A stretch of 64,000 nucleotides of DNA, from NCBI RefSeq assembly GCF_003892345.1, contig NZ_RRUE01000002.1, forward strand, positions 1,063,655 through 1,127,654, given 5' to 3'. The DNA is from Lautropia dentalis. GTDB lineage: Bacteria > Pseudomonadota > Gammaproteobacteria > Burkholderiales > Burkholderiaceae_E. Positions 56,234 through 64,000 of the stretch are shown here, in pieces. Every line of letters starts with the position of its first letter. Within the stretch, counting starts at the first letter, position 1. The notes below the pieces were generated by a model, which saw only the letters and a list, made by a program, of their open reading frames with translations, was not told the origin of the DNA and searched no databases. A program made the translations under genes and the position numbers.

Positions 56234-56563
56234 CAGCTAATTCTATGGCACGCCTCCCGGTGATAACACCGATGTTTCATTCCGGGGACGAAGTTTGTGT
56301 AAAAGGTTGTCTGGACACCACTGTTTCTGGCCCGGTGTCCGGTGAAAACGCCGCTGTCCCCGACACCGGAAACCCTGTGAACCGAAGGGTTTCCGGCCAA
56401 AGCGCGGGGTCTCCGGTGCCGGAAGTTCGCAAGCGGCAGGGCATCGGACACCCGAAGTCCCGCATGGCGCGCCGGCACGCCGCACGGGCCCGTCATGCCC
56501 GCTGCCCGACAGGCCGGACTGGATTTCCCTGTCGCACGCAATACGGCAAGTGTGACCGGGGCG
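56234..56563 (-). terminator. Intergenic region with a perfect hairpin after ilvA
   Basis: The 330 bases between ilvA and the regulator gene hold no gene. CCGGAAACCC (56366-56375) and GGGTTTCCGG (56387-56396) form a perfect 10-bp stem with an 11-base loop, 170 bases past the ilvA stop and 130 bases before the regulator start. Flanking GTGTCCGG/CCGACACCGG parts give further weak inverted repeats. It may end ilvA transcription or bind a regulator. Confidence 0.45.
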
Positions 56564-58102
56564 TCAGTCGTTGCGCTCTCCGCTGGCCGCCTTCAGGAAC
56601 AGCCGGTAGGCCGGATGCTCCGATTCATTGGTGTAAGGGTACCCCAGTGCGGCCAGGGACTGCTCGTAACGATTGCGTTCCGTCAACGGTACCTGAATCC
56701 CCGCAAGGATGCGTCCAAAATCCGACCCGTGATTGCGATAATGGAACAGCGAGATGTTCCAGCCCCCCGGTGCCAGCGCTTCCAGAAAACGTACCAGCGC
56801 GCCCGGCCGCTCGGGGAATTCGAAACGGTAGAGCACTTCGTCGGTGGCCAGCGCCGACCGGCCGCCGACCAGATGGCGCAGGTGCAGCTTGGCCAGCTCG
56901 TCGTCGGTGAGGTCCAGTGTCTCGAAGCCGGCTTCGCGGAAGCGCCGGGCAAACTCCGCCGCCTCGCTGCGGCCGCTGACCTGGATCCCTACATAGATAT
57001 GGGCACGGTTGCGATCTGCAATGCGGTAGTTGAACTCGGTGATGTTGCGTGAGCCGAGCATCCGGCAGAACGTCAGGAAGGCGCCCGGCCGTTCGGGGAT
57101 GGTGACGGCAAACACGGCCTCGCGTGCTTCACCGATCTCGGCACGCTCGGACACGAAGCGCAGCCGGTCGAAGTTCATGTTGGCACCACTGGCCACGGCC
57201 ACCAGCGAGCGGTCCCGGCAGCCTTCGCGCTTGGCCCACGCCTTCAGGCCGGCCAGGGCCAGGGCGCCGGAAGGTTCCAGGATGGCGCGCGTGTCCTCGA
57301 AGGCGTCCTTGATGGCGGCGCAGATCTGGTCGTTGTCGACGAGGATGATGTCGTCGACGAACTCGCGGCAGAGCGCAAAGGTCTCGTCGCCCACGCGCTT
57401 GACGGCGGTGCCGTCGGCAAACAGGCCCACGTCGTTCAGCGTGACCGGCGCGCCCTCGGCCAGGGACTGGCGCATGGCGTCGGCGTCGGTGGTCTCGACA
57501 CCGATGACCTTGATGCCCGGCCGCACGGCCTTCACGTAGGCGGCCACGCCGGCAAGCAGCCCACCGCCGCCGATGGCCACGAAGATGGCATCGAGCGGTG
57601 CGCGGTGCTGGCGCAGGATCTCCATGCCAATGGTGCCCTGGCCGGCAATCACGTCCGGATCGTCGAACGGATGGACGAAGGTCAGCCCCTGCTCGGCCTG
57701 CAGCTTCAGCGCGTGCTGGTAGGCATCGGTGAAGGACTCGCCATGCAGCACCACCTCACCGCCCCGGGCGCGCACGGCGTCCACCTTCAGTGCGGGCGTG
57801 GTGGTGGGCATGACGATGACGGCCCGGCAGCCCAGTTTCCGGGCCGACAGGGCCACGCCCTGTGCATGGTTGCCGGCCGAGGCGGCGATGACACCCCGGG
57901 CCCGTTCCTCGGGGCTGAGCAGGGCCATCTTGTTGTAGGCGCCGCGCAGCTTGAAGGAGAAGACGGGCTGCGTGTCCTCGCGCTTGAGCCATACCTGATT
58001 GCCGATGCGGGCCGACAGGGCCGGGGCCGGATCCAGCGGGGTTTCGTCCGTGATCTCGTAGACGCGGGCGTTCAGGATCCGTTTCAGGTATTCGATGGAC
58101 AT
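56564..58102 (-). CDS. ilvA: Threonine ammonia-lyase, biosynthetic, two ACT-like domains
   Basis: A 512-residue PLP enzyme that deaminates threonine to 2-oxobutanoate for isoleucine synthesis. PLP lysine is Lys51 in SFKLRGAYNK, the phosphate loop is GGGGLLAG, and NHAQGVA lies between. The C-terminal half has two ACT-like regulatory domains (FAVTIPERPGAFLTFCRML and YRFEFPERPGALVRFLEAL), so isoleucine inhibition and valine effects are expected. The start MSIEYLKRILNARVY is chosen over an upstream in-frame ATG. It stands alone on the minus strand. Confidence 0.95.
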   Translation of the reverse strand: MSIEYLKRILNARVYEITDETPLDPAPALSARIGNQVWLKREDTQPVFSFKLRGAYNKMALLSPEERARGVIAASAGNHAQGVALSARKLGCRAVIVMPTTTPALKVDAVRARGGEVVLHGESFTDAYQHALKLQAEQGLTFVHPFDDPDVIAGQGTIGMEILRQHRAPLDAIFVAIGGGGLLAGVAAYVKAVRPGIKVIGVETTDADAMRQSLAEGAPVTLNDVGLFADGTAVKRVGDETFALCREFVDDIILVDNDQICAAIKDAFEDTRAILEPSGALALAGLKAWAKREGCRDRSLVAVASGANMNFDRLRFVSERAEIGEAREAVFAVTIPERPGAFLTFCRMLGSRNITEFNYRIADRNRAHIYVGIQVSGRSEAAEFARRFREAGFETLDLTDDELAKLHLRHLVGGRSALATDEVLYRFEFPERPGALVRFLEALAPGGWNISLFHYRNHGSDFGRILAGIQVPLTERNRYEQSLAALGYPYTNESEHPAYRLFLKAASGERND

Positions 58103-58180
58103 GGGTGCGACAGAAAAGCCGGTGAGGTAGGAAGAAGGGTGTCCGATCATGGGGAATGCTGTGCAGGGCACGCGTCATGG

Positions 58181-58210
58181 ACGAACCGGTTCATGACACG
58201 CTTCAGAGGC
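58181..58210 (+). repeat. Dispersed repeat, copy h
   Basis: A diverged copy reading GGACGAACCGGTTCATGACA with CGCTTCAGAG after it, 80 bases upstream of the ilvA start. Together with the preceding GCGTCATG it makes a partly palindromic element. Confidence 0.5.
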
Positions 58211-58289
58211 CAGTGAGGTGGCTCATGATCCGGCCGGGAGGCCGGATACACAACCGCACAGATTCGTGGCGTGCCCAGGAAGCCTCTGC

Positions 58290-58427
58290 AAAGCCTTGCG
58301 GCACTTTGGCCTGTCGGCGTGAGCAACGCCCTGCGACTCTTTAGCCTGTCGGCGTGAAAAGCCCTGCGGCACTTTGGCCCGTCAGCATGAGCAAAGTCCT
58401 GCGGCACTTTTGCCTGCCAGTGTGAGC
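58290..58427 (+). repeat. Four tandem 35-bp repeats upstream of ilvA and the YqaA gene
   Basis: Units begin at 58290, 58325, 58358 and 58393. Each has AAAGCCCTGCGGCACTTTGG and a CCTGTCGGCGTGAGC-type second half, with 3-7 differences between units. The unit length is not a multiple of three, so it is unlikely to be coding. It fills the gap between two divergent genes. Confidence 0.75.
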
Positions 58428-58460
58428 GCAAACACCCATAACACCTGGCAGGCAACCCCC

Positions 58461-58466
58461 TATAAT
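58461..58466 (+). promoter_or_regulatory. Consensus -10 box before the YqaA-like gene
   Basis: TATAAT matches the sigma-70 -10 exactly, 95 bases before the start codon, right after the 35-bp tandem repeats. The -35 at 58438-58443 is poor, so activation or an extended contact may be needed. Confidence 0.55.
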
Positions 58467-58560
58467 ACGGCGCTTTCCGGCGCGGGGCCGGTTTTCGTGC
58501 CCGGTCTTTCATGGCGCTGTTTGACGCCATTTCCTTTCCTGCAGCCTCCGCGGGGACTCC

Positions 58561-59049
58561 ATGCTCGAATCCATCGTCACCCAGGTGATTGCCTGGTTCG
58601 CCCTGCCCAAAAACGGGCTGGCCACCGTGTTTCTGGTGTCACTCATCTCGGCCACACTGCTGCCACTGGGTTCGGAGCCGGCCGTGTTTGCCTATGTGTC
58701 GATGCGGCCCGATCTGTTCTGGCTGGCCATTCTGGTGGCCACCGTGGGCAACACGCTGGGCGGTGTCGTCAACTACTGGCTGGGCCGTGGCGCCAAGCAG
58801 GTGGTGGCGCCGGAGCGCGAAAGCCATTACATGCGCTGGTTCGAACGGCTGGGGCCGAAGGTGCTGGCGTTTTCCTTTCTGCCGGTGGTGGGCGACCCGC
58901 TCTGCGCCGTGGCCGGCTGGCTGCGCCTGCCGCTGCTGCCCTGCACGCTCTGGATGGCGCTGGGCAAGCTCATTCGTTACATCGCCATGACGGCTGCGCT
59001 GATGTGGGTACCCGAGAGCTGGTGGACGGCGCTGAAGAACCTGTTCTGA
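58561..59049 (+). CDS. YqaA/DedA-like inner-membrane protein
   Basis: A 162-residue protein with four to five membrane helices. It begins LATVFLVSLISATLLPLGSEP and has VGNTLGGVVNYWLGR, AFSFLPVVGDPLCAVAGWLRLP, features of the YqaA branch of the VTT/DedA superfamily. DedA-like proteins are thought to move lipids across membranes and affect proton-motive force and antibiotic tolerance. Length is normal for YqaA. It is transcribed alone. Confidence 0.87.
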   Translation: MLESIVTQVIAWFALPKNGLATVFLVSLISATLLPLGSEPAVFAYVSMRPDLFWLAILVATVGNTLGGVVNYWLGRGAKQVVAPERESHYMRWFERLGPKVLAFSFLPVVGDPLCAVAGWLRLPLLPCTLWMALGKLIRYIAMTAALMWVPESWWTALKNLF

Positions 59050-59549
59050 GCAGGACGGGGGAAGGGGACCGGCATGGCCCGACTATGTAACAAAGCGTGT
59101 CAGTTATGGCCCTGATGTGGGGTTTGGGCAACGTCCGGCAGCCTTTCCACGCCGTGTATCGGGGCTGGCTGTCCGTTCTGTCCATGGTGCAATCTGCGCA
59201 TGGCCCTGCCAGTGCAGTCTGCCGGTTGCAGGTGACCGCGGGAAAAACGGTATTGCGACGCTAACCTTCTGTTTGCAGGGAAAAATTTCGTCAGGACGTG
59301 GCCTTCGGGCAACATGATGCAACACTTGGCAGATTACCCGGAAAGCGCCGCAAAGTTGGCACTTTGCAGAGGCTGCAAGGCGTTTTGTGAAGTGTTTCGG
59401 GGTGGGAATGCACGTTTTGCCACGGAGTGCAATATTATTTTTTTTATGAATAGGTGTTATCCCTTAAAAGGGGTTGTTGACACGTGGGCCTTACCCCATC
59501 CTATCGCCTGAAAATTGCATTCGCACCTATTGTTTACAGGAGTCTTTTC
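59050..59549 (+). promoter_or_regulatory. Intergenic region with AT-rich promoter-like part
   Basis: 500 bases without a gene. The end (59425-59510) is unusually AT-rich for this genome, with a run of nine T, CCCTTAAAAGGGG and a consensus -35 TTGACA at 59477-59482; the matching -10 is weak (CCTATC at 59500-59505). It probably drives the small gene at 59550. Confidence 0.45.
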
Positions 59550-59873
59550 ATGCCACCCCAGTCGTCGGCCGTGCTGCCTGCCACCGCAGCTTCGGTCCAG
59601 TCCCCCGCAACCACCCAGTATTCGGCCGAGCATCTGGCCGTCATCAAGCTGATGGCCGTCATGACGGCGCTGGCCGTTGCACTGATGGTCGTCGTCACCC
59701 GTTGGTTTGCCGACCTTGATGCCGTTCCCGGCCCCCTGGCCGACAGCCTCATGGCCGAAGGCAGCTTCCGCGTCGTGGGTGGCGCCATTGGCATTCTGGC
59801 CATGTCGGTCGGCATGCTGGTCATCTGGGTTCGCCTGGTCAAACGTCTGGTCCGCATGGACTGGATCGGCTGA
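59550..59873 (+). CDS. Small two-helix membrane protein, unknown function
   Basis: A 107-residue protein I do not recognise. A Ser/Ala/Thr-rich N-terminus (about 28 residues) is followed by helix 1 (VIKLMAVMTALAVALMVVV), a short periplasmic loop (RWFADLDAVPGPLADSLMAEG) and helix 2 (VVGGAIGILAMSVGMLVIWV), then a basic end. An ACAGGAG site precedes the ATG, and the AT-rich promoter-like region upstream supports expression. It stands alone. Confidence 0.72.
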   Translation: MPPQSSAVLPATAASVQSPATTQYSAEHLAVIKLMAVMTALAVALMVVVTRWFADLDAVPGPLADSLMAEGSFRVVGGAIGILAMSVGMLVIWVRLVKRLVRMDWIG

Positions 59874-60007
59874 TCCCGGTTTTCGATACACCTGTCCCAA
59901 GGTGTCACGCCTGTTTGCGCTTTGCTGCGGACATTTGCAGCATCGGCGCAACATTTCCATGAAAGAATGACAGCATCGGGGCCTGCCCCTTTATTCATTG
60001 CGCTGTC

Positions 60008-61501
60008 ATGCCTTTCTCCCTGTCGTCACTCCGTCGTTCCTCCCGGCGTTCTGCTGCATCTGCCGGGACTGCCGCTGCCGCCACATCCGTTGATGCAGGC
60101 GGGCCCAGTCGTGCAGCCTCTCCGCATATCGTCTCCCCAGCCGCTGCGCCACGTGCCGGCTGGCTGGCCGTTTCGCTGCTGACCCTGATGGTGGGCTGCT
60201 CGGCCGCCAGCAATGGAGAGGCAACCGGCAGTGCAGGCGGGCCATCCGGTGCGGCGCCCAACATGGGGGTTAAGGGATGTACCGCGCTGATGCAGAAGCA
60301 GCATGGGCAGCTCAAGAGCATCCAGCTCAAGAATGGCTCGCCCGCTGCGGGGACGGCCGTGCCCGGCGTGCCCGATCTGCCGCGGCCCACCAAGGCCGTG
60401 CCGGCAGCCGATCCCGTCTATGGCAACTGCGTGCTGCGGGTGACCGAACACGCCAAGGAACCGCCGGTGCGCTTTGCCCGGCACGACTATTCCCGCCGTC
60501 AGGCCTTCAATGCCGATGGCAGCCGCATCCTGATCGCGTCCAACGACGGTACCTGGCACCTGTACGATGGCCGGACCATGGAATACGTCGACGAGCTGGA
60601 CGGCCCGGCTGGCGACGCCGAACTGCAGTGGCACCCCACCAACCCCGATCTCATCTATTACATGCCCAGCAACGGTCTGGGCATGGAACTCTACGAGCTG
60701 AACGTCAGGACGGGCTCCAGCCGCACCGTGGCCGAGTTCGGCGACCGCCTGAAGAAGTTCTGGCCGGATGCTGCGGCCGCCTGGACCAAGGCCGAGGGGG
60801 CGCCGTCGGCCGATGGGCGCTACTGGTGCTTCATGGTGGACGATGCCGAGTGGAAGTCACTGGGCGTGTTTGCCTGGGATATGAAGGAAGACCGCATCCT
60901 CGGCAAGATGGACACGCATGGCGACCGTCCCGATCACGTCAGCATGAGCCCGGGCGGCAAGCGCTGCGTGGTGTCGGGCGACACCGAGGGCGTGGGCACC
61001 CGGGCCTGGACGCTCGACTTCAAAAAATCCACCCAGGTGCATCACAAGTCGGAACACTCCGATATGGCCTTCGATGCGCAGGGACGTGACGTGTACGTGT
61101 CCATCGACTATCAGAGCGATGGGGGCGACGTGTTCATGACCGACCTCGAAACCGGCAAGCGCACCGTGCTGTTCAAAACGTATCTGGATCACAGTGCCAC
61201 GGCCGTGCACTTCTCCGGCCGCGCCTTCAAAAAGCCCGGCTGGGTGCTGGTGTCCACCTACGCGGCCGACGGCAAGCGCCAGTGGCTGCACGAGAAGCTG
61301 ATGGCCGTGAGCCTGACGCCCAATCCGCAGGTGAAGGAGCTGGCCTTCCATCACGGGGCCTACAACGGCTACTGGACCGAGCCGCAGGCCACCGTCAATC
61401 CGGACTTCACACGCGTGCTGTTCAACTCCAACTGGGGCAGCCGCAGTGACATGGACATCGACAACTACATGGTGGTGCTGCCCGAAGATGCCGTGAAGTA
61501 G
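60008..61501 (+). CDS. Beta-propeller lipoprotein (TolB/WD40-like), unknown function
   Basis: A 497-residue protein. The hydrophobic run GWLAVSLLTLMVGC ends in a lipobox (Cys64), but the n-region is 50 residues long, which is unusual. From residue 140 the sequence shows repeated four-strand blades with DGS/DG turns: SRRQAFNADGSRILIASNDGTWHLYDG, GDAELQWHPTNPDLIYYMP, VSMSPGGKRCVVSGDTEG, AFDAQGRDVYVSIDYQ. A six- or seven-blade propeller is likely. I cannot name an enzyme function; oligogalacturonate-lyase-like and TolB-like propellers are possibilities. Confidence 0.75.
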   Translation: MPFSLSSLRRSSRRSAASAGTAAAATSVDAGGPSRAASPHIVSPAAAPRAGWLAVSLLTLMVGCSAASNGEATGSAGGPSGAAPNMGVKGCTALMQKQHGQLKSIQLKNGSPAAGTAVPGVPDLPRPTKAVPAADPVYGNCVLRVTEHAKEPPVRFARHDYSRRQAFNADGSRILIASNDGTWHLYDGRTMEYVDELDGPAGDAELQWHPTNPDLIYYMPSNGLGMELYELNVRTGSSRTVAEFGDRLKKFWPDAAAAWTKAEGAPSADGRYWCFMVDDAEWKSLGVFAWDMKEDRILGKMDTHGDRPDHVSMSPGGKRCVVSGDTEGVGTRAWTLDFKKSTQVHHKSEHSDMAFDAQGRDVYVSIDYQSDGGDVFMTDLETGKRTVLFKTYLDHSATAVHFSGRAFKKPGWVLVSTYAADGKRQWLHEKLMAVSLTPNPQVKELAFHHGAYNGYWTEPQATVNPDFTRVLFNSNWGSRSDMDIDNYMVVLPEDAVK

Positions 61502-61618
61502 GCTGCCTGACCCGTCGTGTGGGCTGGGGGCGGCATGGTGGCGGATGCGCGGGGGCGCCCCGGGGTTTTGCGGAATGGCCCCCTGTAACGGTAGGATGCA
61601 GGCAAGGAGTGTGCCCTC

Positions 61619-62155
61619 ATGAACCATCCTGCCGATTCCACCGTCCCGCCCCGTCCGGGTGCTGGCGTGCCTGCTGCGCCTGCTTCCTGCATGCCGGAAG
61701 CCGTCAGTGGGCCTGTTTCCCCCGACTGCCCGCTGTGCCAGGTGCAGCACGAAACCGTGCTGTGGCAGGATGCGCGGCTGCGCATCATCCATGTGCCCCA
61801 CGAGCCCGGGCTGCCCGCGTACTTTCGGGTGATCTGGCAGCGCCACGTGCCCGAAATGACCGATCTGGAGGAAGGCGACCGGCGCCATCTGTGGCAGGTG
61901 CTGACGCAGGTGGAGCAGGGCATGCGGCTGCATTTCCAGCCGGCCAAGATCAACCTGGCCGCCTTTGGCAACCAGGTGCCGCACCTGCACTGGCATCTCA
62001 TCGGCCGCTGGCCGTCCGATCCGCAGTTTCCCGGATCGGCCTGGTCACCCGTGGTGCGGCCGGATGGTTCGCCGGAACAGCAGGCCGTGGCTGCCCGGGT
62101 GGCCGAACGGCTGCCTGCCTTCCGGCAGTGGCTGGTGCAGCAGCTGGTCGCATGA
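61619..62155 (+). CDS. HIT-family hydrolase
   Basis: A 178-residue histidine-triad protein. The triad is His122-Leu-His124-Trp-His126 in QVPHLHWHLIGR, and the N-terminal CPLCQV pair may bind zinc. The core resembles the short HIT diadenosine tetraphosphate hydrolase-like group. A Pro/Ala-rich leader of 35 residues precedes the core. AAGGAG lies before the ATG. It is a different HIT branch from the relic after hisE. Confidence 0.88.
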   Translation: MNHPADSTVPPRPGAGVPAAPASCMPEAVSGPVSPDCPLCQVQHETVLWQDARLRIIHVPHEPGLPAYFRVIWQRHVPEMTDLEEGDRRHLWQVLTQVEQGMRLHFQPAKINLAAFGNQVPHLHWHLIGRWPSDPQFPGSAWSPVVRPDGSPEQQAVAARVAERLPAFRQWLVQQLVA

Positions 62156-62189
62156 GCCAGAGCGGCCCCCGGCTGGCATGGCAGCGAGA

Positions 62190-62738
62190 TCAGTTCACCT
62201 GCACGCAGCGGTACAGCAGCGGGCCGTCGACCACTTCGTTCACGCCGGCTTCATTGACCAGACCGGCAATGATGGCCTCATTGCGCTTGCTGTGCCACGA
62301 GAAGCCCTTGTGTTTGGCCGACAGGGCGTCGGAGGTGGTGTAGCGCGAGCCCGAGGCGGCCGGACCTTCGTTCAGCGTGTAGACCTTGCTGGCGAAGGTC
62401 AGTTCGACCACGGCATCACCTGCCTGGCCTTCGGGCGGCATCTTGTAGGTGGCCAGCACGTCTTCGGTGCGGACCAGCCCCAGAGCCTGCGCCTCCTTGG
62501 TCGGCACGCAGCTCATCGTCATCGTGGCCGTGGTGACCAGGTTGCTGGCCGGGGGCATCTGGGCGGCGTTTTTGGTGGACTGGTCCGGCTGCGTGGCCCC
62601 GGCCATGGCATCGTGGCCCTCATGCGAAGGCTGCGGTGAGGGCGACGACATGGTGTTGCAGGCGGCCAGCAGCAGGGCCGCCGCGACGGTGGTGGCGCCG
62701 GCGCTCAGGCGGGTGGACAGGGAAGGACGTTTGAACAT
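62190..62738 (-). CDS. Lipoprotein with MliC-like lysozyme-inhibitor domain
   Basis: A 182-residue lipoprotein: signal with lipobox LLLAAC (Cys27), a His/Ser/Pro-rich spacer, then a C-terminal domain with MTMSCVP, VELTFASKVYTLNEGPAASGSRYTTSD, FSWHSKRNEAIIAG and PLLYRCVQ. The Ala-Ala-Ser-Gly-[AS]-Arg-Tyr core and the two cysteines match MliC/PliC proteins, which block host or phage lysozyme. The start is the ATG with AAGGAG in front. It converges on the HIT gene. Confidence 0.75.
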   Translation of the reverse strand: MFKRPSLSTRLSAGATTVAAALLLAACNTMSSPSPQPSHEGHDAMAGATQPDQSTKNAAQMPPASNLVTTATMTMSCVPTKEAQALGLVRTEDVLATYKMPPEGQAGDAVVELTFASKVYTLNEGPAASGSRYTTSDALSAKHKGFSWHSKRNEAIIAGLVNEAGVNEVVDGPLLYRCVQVN

Positions 62739-63183
62739 GGAGAAACTCCTTGCAGGGAATGCCAGAGTGGCATGTGGTGTGCTGCCCATGCTGTCTTGCC
62801 GGCCGTGCCTGAGTACGGCGGTCTGTCAGCACACGGCGGGAACCCTCGCGGGGACGAATGAGTCCATGACACGCTTCAGGGGTCTGCGCGGGGACGCACA
62901 CGTCCATGACACGCTCGGGGCATCAAGATTAACAGAGTCTGCGTGCCGCATTGCCGACCGTTCGTCTGTTCGTTCCCGGCTGCCATGCGGTCCAGCCACG
63001 TCGTGCGGCGGGGCAGGGGAAGAGTTGTCGTATCCTAGTGTGTGTTATGGACTCATTCGTCCCTCCGCCCCCTTTGGGCGTGCAGGACAGGGCGGCAGGG
63101 CTGCAGAATCCTCAAGGGCTTCAGGTCGCTGCCAGCACGGTCATGCATGCCGGAAAGGGGCGCAGGGGCGTGCCTCTCGAATC
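62739..63183. repeat. Intergenic region with three dispersed-repeat copies (c, d, e)
   Basis: The 445 bases hold no gene. Copies c (62850-62880, exact core) and d (62890-62920, core changed to GACGCACACGTCCATGACAC) are in tandem on the plus strand; copy e (63038-63065) is on the minus strand and reads GACGAATGAGTCCATAACAC. Thus an inverted set spans about 215 bases before the DUF971 gene. Confidence 0.75.
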
Positions 63184-63648
63184 ATGGCCGGTCTGACGCC
63201 CAATACACCTACTCCCACCAATATCGTCGTTCACGCCCGCTCGCGCGAGCTGGTGGTCGATTTCAGCGACGGCGCGTCCTTTCACTACAGTTTCGAGTTC
63301 CTGCGGGTGAATTCGCCCTCGGCCGAGGTGCAGGGGCATTCGCCGGATCAGGCGGTGCTGCAGTATGGCAAGCAGAACGTCACCATCACCGACATCGAAC
63401 CGGTGGGCCATTACGCCATCCAGCCCACGTTCAGCGATGGACACGCTTCCGGTATCTACTCCTGGGACTATCTCTACCGTATCGGTCGTGATCATGACCG
63501 GATCTGGGCCGAATACCTGACCGACATCCAGACACGCGGATTGAGCCGTACGGGCAATGAGGCGCCTCCTCCCCCGAAGAAATCCGGCTGTGGCGGCGGT
63601 GGTTGTGGTGGTGGCCATGGTCATGGCGGGGGCGGCTGCGGCGGGTGA
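63184..63648 (+). CDS. DUF971 (gamma-butyrobetaine hydroxylase-like N-terminal) protein with Cys/His-glycine tail
   Basis: A 154-residue protein. Residues 10-125 are the DUF971 fold (LVVDFSDGASFHYSFEFLRVNSPSAEV, then TITDIEPVGHYAIQPTFSDGH, YSWDYLYRIG), found alone in many Proteobacteria and often upstream of ubiE. The last 20 residues are only Gly, Cys and His with a few Lys/Ser (three Cys, two His), which suggests metal binding. The ATG has only a weak ribosome site. Confidence 0.83.
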   Translation: MAGLTPNTPTPTNIVVHARSRELVVDFSDGASFHYSFEFLRVNSPSAEVQGHSPDQAVLQYGKQNVTITDIEPVGHYAIQPTFSDGHASGIYSWDYLYRIGRDHDRIWAEYLTDIQTRGLSRTGNEAPPPPKKSGCGGGGCGGGHGHGGGGCGG

Positions 63649-64000
63649 GCCTGTCTGAACCCATGCGGCAGTCGGCGTGGCGGGGCGGGCAGACATGTCC
63701 ATGATGGCCGTTCCTGCCGATGGACCGTCGGGACGCTGAACATCCGTATGCGTTGAGGGGTATGCACGGGCATGCCCCAGCCGGCCTTGCGGCCGGTCAA
63801 GCAGCGCGGGACGGGTTGGCGTAATATCCGGGCTGTATGCATGCCGGCTGCAGGGGCTTTGCCTGTGGCCGCTGCGCCGTGCCTGCCTGCCGGGTACGGT
63901 TCAGGGCGGGTGTCCATGGCCTGTGTTCATGGCTGTACATCCGCGCCACCGTCTGCCGTTTCTTCGCATTGCCAGGCCATTCCGTCGTTTCAGGAGTTTC
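63649..64000 (+). promoter_or_regulatory. Intergenic region at the window end, likely leader of the next gene
   Basis: No gene is seen. CCGGCC-TTGC-GGCCGG (63781-63796) is a perfect hairpin, and TAATAT at 63822-63827 is a possible -10. The last bases, CAGGAGTTTC, look like a ribosome site whose start codon is just beyond the window; ubiE is the usual neighbour of DUF971 genes, but that is inference. Confidence 0.4.

Noticed and set aside
58290-58427. CRISPR-like or coding repeat
   Set aside because: The 35-bp units are tandem with no spacers, and the unit length is not a multiple of three.
62449-63183. N-terminal extension of the DUF971 protein
   Set aside because: The open frame runs through the dispersed repeats and antisense to the MliC-like gene; the DUF971 fold starts at the ATG at 63184.

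Overview
The window is a GC-rich (visibly about 65%) bacterial chromosome segment. Its backbone order is the betaproteobacterial (Burkholderiales) one: mlaC-mlaB, an ABC-2 transporter, ibaG-murA, a compact histidine operon, tatABC, a DegS-like protease, petABC, sspAB and tRNA-Thr. Short-form HisG, a bc1 complex encoded as petABC and the run hemA-prfA-prmC fit this. The many Ala/Gly/Thr/Pro-rich insertions in enzymes, plus a dispersed 30-bp repeat, make me think of a Lautropia-like organism, but that genus guess is from memory and unproven.

Layout. 0-5 kb: end of the Mla lipid-transport genes, a YadG/YadH-like ABC transporter, ibaG and murA. 5-13.2 kb: hisG, hisD fused in frame to hisC, hisB, hisH, hisA, hisF, hisI and hisE, mostly overlapping or closely spaced, so probably one transcript. 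13.2-25.3 kb: a relic of a HIT gene, tatABC, a convergent trypsin-like protease, NIF3-like protein, mscL, petABC (the Rieske protein carries a twin-arginine motif), sspA, a very long sspB and tRNA-Thr. 25.3-29.6 kb: a LysP-like permease, a CAP-domain lipoprotein and two small membrane proteins.

29.6-32.2 kb is a mosaic: an intact two-gene cassette (nucleotidyltransferase-like protein plus partner), a truncated second copy of the same cassette, a beta-lactamase-family C-terminal fragment, and a MazE-type antitoxin whose mazF is cut short. 32-47.7 kb holds an Opa-like porin, argC, grxD, brnQ, parDE, a striking non-coding region of five iteron-like repeats and two perfect hairpins (37.8-38.1 kb), then a two-component system, a MipA/OmpV protein and a two-gene RND efflux pump, then an intact class C-like serine hydrolase whose C-terminus matches the fragment at 31.3 kb.

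47.7-64 kb: the minus-strand run hemA-prfA-prmC; a sensory operon of OmpR-type regulator, LysM/FecR protein and CHASE2 histidine kinase; ilvA; a YqaA-like membrane protein; a small two-helix protein; a beta-propeller lipoprotein; a HIT hydrolase; a MliC-like lipoprotein; and a DUF971 protein. The window ends at a Shine-Dalgarno-like sequence.

The genes are mainly housekeeping (histidine, arginine and isoleucine synthesis, cell wall, respiration, translation termination, tetrapyrrole synthesis). The accessory material is concentrated at 29.6-32.2 kb and 37-47 kb. No rRNA, CRISPR array, transposase or prophage was seen.
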